Shown piece by piece: positions 21,774 through 25,320 of a stretch of DNA of 25,320 nt (the stretch's first letter is position 1; every line of letters begins with the position of its first letter). Under the pieces are notes generated by a model that was given only the letters and a program-made list of their open reading frames with translations, did not search any database and was not told the origin of the DNA. This DNA is from Burkholderiales bacterium. GTDB lineage: Bacteria > Pseudomonadota > Gammaproteobacteria > Burkholderiales > Usitatibacteraceae. The stretch covers positions 1 to 25,320 of the forward strand of contig JACMOJ010000511.1 of assembly GCA_014378085.1 (NCBI GenBank), read 5' to 3'. Both the position numbers and the translations under genes were made by a program.

Positions 21774-23237
21774 TCACAACGATCCGCTTTGCTTTAAGTC
21801 GAGGTATCGATTTACCAGAGACATTGGCAGCTGCTCTGGCACCACGTCAAGCACGCGCACGCCGCGTGCGCGCATCCGCGCCAGCACCGCCTCGCGCTGG
21901 GCAGCGTAGCCTAACGCGGCAGCGTGTTCGAACAGGTCCGCGTCACGCCATTCGGTCGCACCTTGGTGGGCCGCGCCTTGGTGGGCCGCGCGTTGGTGGG
22001 CCGCGCCCTGGTGGGCCACGTCATCTTGCGCGTGCAGTGTTTCTTCAATGGCTTTTTCTTTCAAATTCGCGAACAAGACCAAATGCCGCCGCCTGAGCTG
22101 GGCAATCGCCAAATCCAAGCCATCCTCGTCCTCGTCGCGCAAATTGGAAATGACCACAATTAGCGCGCGCTTGTTTAACCGTTTGCCAACATCTAGTGCT
22201 GCTTGGTAGTAGTCAGGCGTCTTTAATGACGGTTGCAGGGGATAAAGCGCATTGAGAAAGTGACTCACCGTTTCCGGCGCTTTTTTTGGCGCAAGAAAAC
22301 GTTCCGACGTATTTGAGTCACTCCCAAAGGTCATCAACCCTGCGGAATCGCCTTGTCTGATCGCAACAAACGTCAGCAGCAGAATGGCGTTCAACGTATG
22401 GTCGAAGTGTGAAAGTACATCGTCTTTGGCGTTCATACGCCGACTGCAATCAAGCAGAAACAGAATCTGTTGATCACGCTCGTCTTGATACTCCCGCGAA
22501 ATCAGTTTCACACGCCGTGACGTTGCTTTCCAGTCAATGCTGCGTGGCGAATCGCCGTCGCGGTAATCCCGCAACTGATGAAAATCCATACCGTCACCAC
22601 GGCGGCGACGCTTCAGGACGCCGAGTTGTGAAAGGCGGTGGTCCACCGCCAGCAACGCATAACGCGTCACCGCGGCATAGTTAGGGAACACGCGTACTTG
22701 ACCCCCGCTCTCACCCGAATCAACCGACTCACCAAGCACTAAGCCAAAATTCCAAAGACCCAGCGGCGAGACCATCTGCAGCGCAGTGCCCGAAAATCGA
22801 AAATCGCCGCGTTCGTTGGCAGTGAGGTGATAACGACATTCCACAAACGCACCGGCAGCAAGCTGTATCGCGAAGGGCATGTGTTCAGCAAGACACGACG
22901 CCGGATGCAAATCGTAGATCAGTAGTGATGCGCCAATGGACCCTCGATTGCTGATCTTTAGCACCACCTCGACCGGCACGCCGACCGGAATCGTGTGTGG
23001 TATGCGTCGACTTACGGTGATCCACCCACGTTCTTTCAATCGACGCATCGCCGCCAGCGCATCGGCCAACACTAGCGACGCCAAGCCCGCTGCTGCGGCG
23101 GCCCAGACCCACCACGCATCGGCATACGTCGCCGTCAAGATTGAAGCGACGACCGCGACTAGCAACAGTGAGCCGAGCGCCGCGAGCAGCCGCGTCGTTG
23201 GCACTGGCAGTGCTACCTTGGTCCGAATGGCGTTCAT
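21774..23237 (-). CDS. DUF58 domain protein, MoxR-associated (487 aa)
   Basis: This is a membrane-anchored protein of the MoxR/DUF58 group, thought to act with the ATPase in protein maturation or envelope stress; the exact role is unknown. Two N-terminal membrane helices (about 17-35 and 42-60) precede a beta-rich region. The DUF58 core follows: RRRRGDGMDFHQLRDYRDGD (210-229) and SIDWKATSR. A von Willebrand A-like domain then starts ILFLLDCSRRMN, with the DxSxxM metal site at Asp263. Near residues 407-427 is a run of four AHQGA-type repeats encoded by a 15-bp tandem repeat. Sixteen bases separate it from the upstream moxR gene, so they are co-transcribed. Confidence 0.88.
   Translation of the reverse strand: MNAIRTKVALPVPTTRLLAALGSLLLVAVVASILTATYADAWWVWAAAAAGLASLVLADALAAMRRLKERGWITVSRRIPHTIPVGVPVEVVLKISNRGSIGASLLIYDLHPASCLAEHMPFAIQLAAGAFVECRYHLTANERGDFRFSGTALQMVSPLGLWNFGLVLGESVDSGESGGQVRVFPNYAAVTRYALLAVDHRLSQLGVLKRRRRGDGMDFHQLRDYRDGDSPRSIDWKATSRRVKLISREYQDERDQQILFLLDCSRRMNAKDDVLSHFDHTLNAILLLTFVAIRQGDSAGLMTFGSDSNTSERFLAPKKAPETVSHFLNALYPLQPSLKTPDYYQAALDVGKRLNKRALIVVISNLRDEDEDGLDLAIAQLRRRHLVLFANLKEKAIEETLHAQDDVAHQGAAHQRAAHQGAAHQGATEWRDADLFEHAAALGYAAQREAVLARMRARGVRVLDVVPEQLPMSLVNRYLDLKQSGSL
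21958..22017. repeat. 15-bp coding minisatellite (x4) in the DUF58 gene
   Basis: There are four 15-bp units (GCGCCTTGGTGGGCC with one or two changes each). On the coding strand they give AHQGA, AHQRA, AHQGA, AHQGA. The unit is a multiple of 3, so copy-number change keeps the frame. It lies in a loop of the C-terminal half of the protein. Confidence 0.9.
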
Positions 23238-23253
23238 GGCGCAAACATCGCGC

Positions 23254-24276
23254 TCAGACGCGCGGCGCTTCCACTTGGCTAAAAAGTTCGCTCAGCACGT
23301 AGTCGACGTCGCGCCCTTCGATCTCCATTTCCGGCGACGCGCGCACGCGGTGCCGCATCACGGCGAGTGACACATCCTTAATATCGTCGGGTGTAACAAA
23401 TCCGCGATTCGCCGCCATCGCGTGCGCGCGTGCGGCTCTAATCAGGGAGATGGCACCGCGCGGTCCCGCGCCGGCGGCGAGCAACGGAAAATCTCGCGTC
23501 GCACGCGTCAGCCGCACTGCATAGTCGAGCACACTATCTTCCACCATGATGGCTGCCGCAACTTGTTGCAACCGGATGATCGTGTCGGGTTTCACCAGCG
23601 TCATTACCTTATCAACGTCCAGTTTATCGGCCACTGACATTGCCGTGACCGCCCGCACCATCGCCGCCTCATCTTCTACCGTGGGATAGTCGATACGAAT
23701 CTTGAGGAGGAAACGATCCAACTGCGCCTCCGGCAGCGGGTAAGTTCCCTCTTGTTCGATGGGATTTTGCGTGGCAAGCACCATGAACGGCATGGACAAC
23801 GGATATTGGTGCCCCTCGATGGTGACCTGCGTCTCCTGCATGACTTCGAGAAGCGCGGATTGCGTCTTGGCGGGTGCCCGGTTAATCTCATCGGCCAACA
23901 GCAGGTTTGTGAAGACCGGCCCCTGGCGAGTGCGAAATTCTCCAGACTTCGCGTCAAACAACGTATGCCCGGTGATATCAGACGGCATCAGATCGGGGGT
24001 GAACTGGATGCGCGAAAAATTGCCGTCGAACGTTTTGGCGAGCGCTTTCACCAGCAATGTTTTGCCAAGGCCAGGCACGCCTTCAATCAACACATGACCA
24101 CCCGCCACGAGCCCGATTAACACTTGCGAAATAATGGCGTCTTGCCCGATGACAGCCGCAGACATTTGTTGTTGCATGGCTTGCAATACTTGGGATGCCT
24201 CTGCGATCTTCTCGACATTCGTTGACGACATCGGGACTGCGCCCGGTGTGCTTGTCATGTTTGGCATATCGTTCAT
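23254..24276 (-). CDS. MoxR-family AAA+ ATPase (340 aa)
   Basis: This is a cytoplasmic chaperone-like AAA+ ATPase. It has Walker A GVPGLGKT (66-73), Walker B LLLADE (125-130), the MoxR segment ATQNPIEQEGTYPLPEAQLDRF and a C-terminal AAA lid (AGAGPRGAISLIRAARAHA). The length is typical. The N-terminus contains several Met codons, so the exact start could be up to 15 residues later. It sits between the DUF4350-like and DUF58 genes, a common operon order for this group, with gaps of 95 and 16 bases. Partner proteins with VWA domains may lie outside the window. Confidence 0.9.
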   Translation of the reverse strand: MNDMPNMTSTPGAVPMSSTNVEKIAEASQVLQAMQQQMSAAVIGQDAIISQVLIGLVAGGHVLIEGVPGLGKTLLVKALAKTFDGNFSRIQFTPDLMPSDITGHTLFDAKSGEFRTRQGPVFTNLLLADEINRAPAKTQSALLEVMQETQVTIEGHQYPLSMPFMVLATQNPIEQEGTYPLPEAQLDRFLLKIRIDYPTVEDEAAMVRAVTAMSVADKLDVDKVMTLVKPDTIIRLQQVAAAIMVEDSVLDYAVRLTRATRDFPLLAAGAGPRGAISLIRAARAHAMAANRGFVTPDDIKDVSLAVMRHRVRASPEMEIEGRDVDYVLSELFSQVEAPRV

Positions 24277-24324
24277 ATTATTTTCCAGCGGGACACTACG
24301 ATTGAGTTAAAGGGTTTGTTGTCG

Positions 24325-24374
24325 GTGCTTCTCAGTGCTTCTCAGTACTTCTCACAACGTTTCACAATTTCTCA
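24325..24374. repeat. 10-bp tandem repeat at the stop codon of the DUF4350-like gene
   Basis: Five 10-bp units are present: GTGCTTCTCA twice, GTACTTCTCA, CAACGTTTCA and CAATTTCTCA. The stop codon of the - strand gene (24372-24374) is the TCA of the last unit, and the array extends about 50 bases into the spacer before moxR. On the coding strand every unit contains TGA. Confidence 0.9.
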
Positions 24375-25320
24375 GTGCGGGCGGCTTTGCCTTGACAACT
24401 GCTTCTCGCCGTCAAGCCGGATTGTGATGCGTATTAGCCACTTGATTGCATAGAGACACTCACGGCGCGAGGCGATATTTGACGTCAGTAGTCGTGCAGC
24501 GTCGTTGATTGTTACGCTACATAAACGAGACGCGTATTCGATTCGTTCATATTGAGACATGAGGGTTGTGCGCGGATGCCGTTGCGCGAGGCGCGTCCAG
24601 AACCGCACGCGCACCGGTGTGACAAGTGAAGTCCAGTCCGAGCGGCTGGCAAACCATCCACCCGCGGCGCGCATATGTTCACGCAGGCTACGGCGCGGCG
24701 CGAGTACGGACGGTAGCAGCGTGCCAAAACGCGGCACTACATGCCATATCCAAATACACAACAACACCAAGGACGTTAGCAACACCATCCAAGCATGCTC
24801 CACCAGCCAAACGCTGAGTTGTACTGACGTTGGACGAAGCATCAGCAGCACAGTAGGCCGACGCTCGGATGGCGGCTGAGAAAGATGCCAGATCAGTTCG
24901 GCGTGATCAGCCTTACCGAGTTCTTTCCACTGTAAAAAATCAAAGTTACTGATAGCCGTTACGCGGCCGCTACCTAGACCAACACTCAGCTCAGCAATGC
25001 GCCCCCCCAGCTGATCACGCGAAATAGTGACTGGATAACGAGTTTGGTTGGCCGACCCTGCGCCTGGTGCGGATGCCGCGACGGCAATGTTTTGATACGC
25101 ATAAAAGATGGCGTTAAACGCCGTACCGTCCGCCAGCCGAATCCGTGCAGGCGCAGCCTGCGGTGAAATATACTGCCCCGCGGTAAACGGATTAGGCCGT
25201 TTGCTGCGCGGCTGCACCGCGTGATCTTGCGCGGGCTGCAACTCGCCCTCCTCATTGGTAGTCGTGCTAGGGGTGTCCTCCGCAGGCGGCACCGCGTCAC
25301 GGCTTGTGTCCGCCTCAGTA
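24372..25320 (-). CDS. DUF4350-like membrane protein (5' partial)
   Basis: This is the C-terminal part of a membrane protein typical of MoxR/DUF58 operons; the frame stays open to the window edge, so the start is missing. A GTG at 25292 is in frame but is probably internal. The visible part has a Pro/Thr/Glu-rich stretch, then a soluble domain containing VTAISNFDFLQWKELGKADHAELIWHL in two pieces. One membrane helix follows (WMVLLTSLVLLCIWIWHVVP), then PRFGTLLP and a basic cytoplasmic tail (RRSLREHMRAAGGWF) that resembles the DUF4350 ending. It probably supplies the upstream cistron of an operon with moxR and the DUF58 gene. The function is unknown. Its stop codon lies in a 10-bp tandem repeat. 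Confidence 0.65.
   Translation of the reverse strand, partial: TEADTSRDAVPPAEDTPSTTTNEEGELQPAQDHAVQPRSKRPNPFTAGQYISPQAAPARIRLADGTAFNAIFYAYQNIAVAASAPGAGSANQTRYPVTISRDQLGGRIAELSVGLGSGRVTAISNFDFLQWKELGKADHAELIWHLSQPPSERRPTVLLMLRPTSVQLSVWLVEHAWMVLLTSLVLLCIWIWHVVPRFGTLLPSVLAPRRSLREHMRAAGGWFASRSDWTSLVTPVRVRFWTRLAQRHPRTTLMSQYERIEYASRLCSVTINDAARLLTSNIASRRECLYAIKWLIRITIRLDGEKQLSRQSRPH

Noticed and set aside
23676..24120. Overlapping ORFs on both strands inside moxR
   Set aside because: All lie within the MoxR ATPase, whose Walker motifs and length are fully consistent with the chosen frame.

Overview
The window comes from a Gram-negative proteobacterium. The gene content (ornithine-lipid olsB, sixA, a complete pstSCAB, Tat-exported PhoX and PhoD phosphatases, CvaA/CvaB-like exporters, and secreted W-W repeat proteins) best fits a betaproteobacterium, possibly Burkholderiales-like. 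That assignment is inference; there is no rRNA or other taxonomic marker. Nearly all of the window is chromosomal housekeeping or stress-response content. No transposase, integrase, tRNA, rRNA or CRISPR array was found.

Region 1 (1-3823) is a compact peptide-export locus. Three tandem, nearly identical small genes on the + strand (the first cut by the window edge) encode 42-aa peptides with a double-glycine leader. They end in an invariant tail of only six or seven residues, (G)EALVNP. Convergent to them, on the - strand, lie a CvaA/HlyD-like adaptor and a CvaB-like ABC transporter with an intact C39 peptidase triad; the two genes overlap by one base. Together they look like a dedicated system that would trim and secrete a hexapeptide. 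This is the most novel content of the window.

Region 2 (about 4044-16696) is a phosphate-starvation island. Candidate Pho boxes (11-bp direct repeats related to CTGTCAC) precede olsB (ornithine lipid synthesis), pstSCAB (high-affinity phosphate uptake), phoX (alkaline phosphatase) and a secreted cytochrome c/W-W repeat protein. Weaker candidates precede a COG2908 phosphoesterase, which may be a PlcP-like phospholipase C, and phoD. The combined logic is to scavenge organic phosphate (PhoX, PhoD), import it (Pst), and replace phospholipid by ornithine lipid (OlsB, possibly PlcP). The phoD gene appears broken: its Tat/lipoprotein leader and its catalytic domain are in different frames, and the usual N-terminal PhoD domain between them is missing. 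sixA and an 84-aa unknown gene are interspersed.

Region 3 (16980-19791) is an arsenate-resistance cluster: arsR, with an autoregulatory promoter/operator, facing a gapdh-arsJ operon. In this known route, GAPDH forms 1-arseno-3-phosphoglycerate and ArsJ exports it. Its closeness to the phosphate genes fits arsenate being a phosphate analogue taken up by phosphate transporters.

Region 4 (20175-25320, all - strand) holds glmM and an operon of a DUF4350-like membrane protein (cut by the window edge), a MoxR AAA+ ATPase and a DUF58 protein.

A cross-cutting observation is that three unrelated genes (olsB, glmM, the DUF4350-like gene) carry short tandem-repeat arrays (14, 14 and 10 bp units) starting at or within a few bases of their stop codons. 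A fourth array (15 bp) lies inside the DUF58 reading frame.
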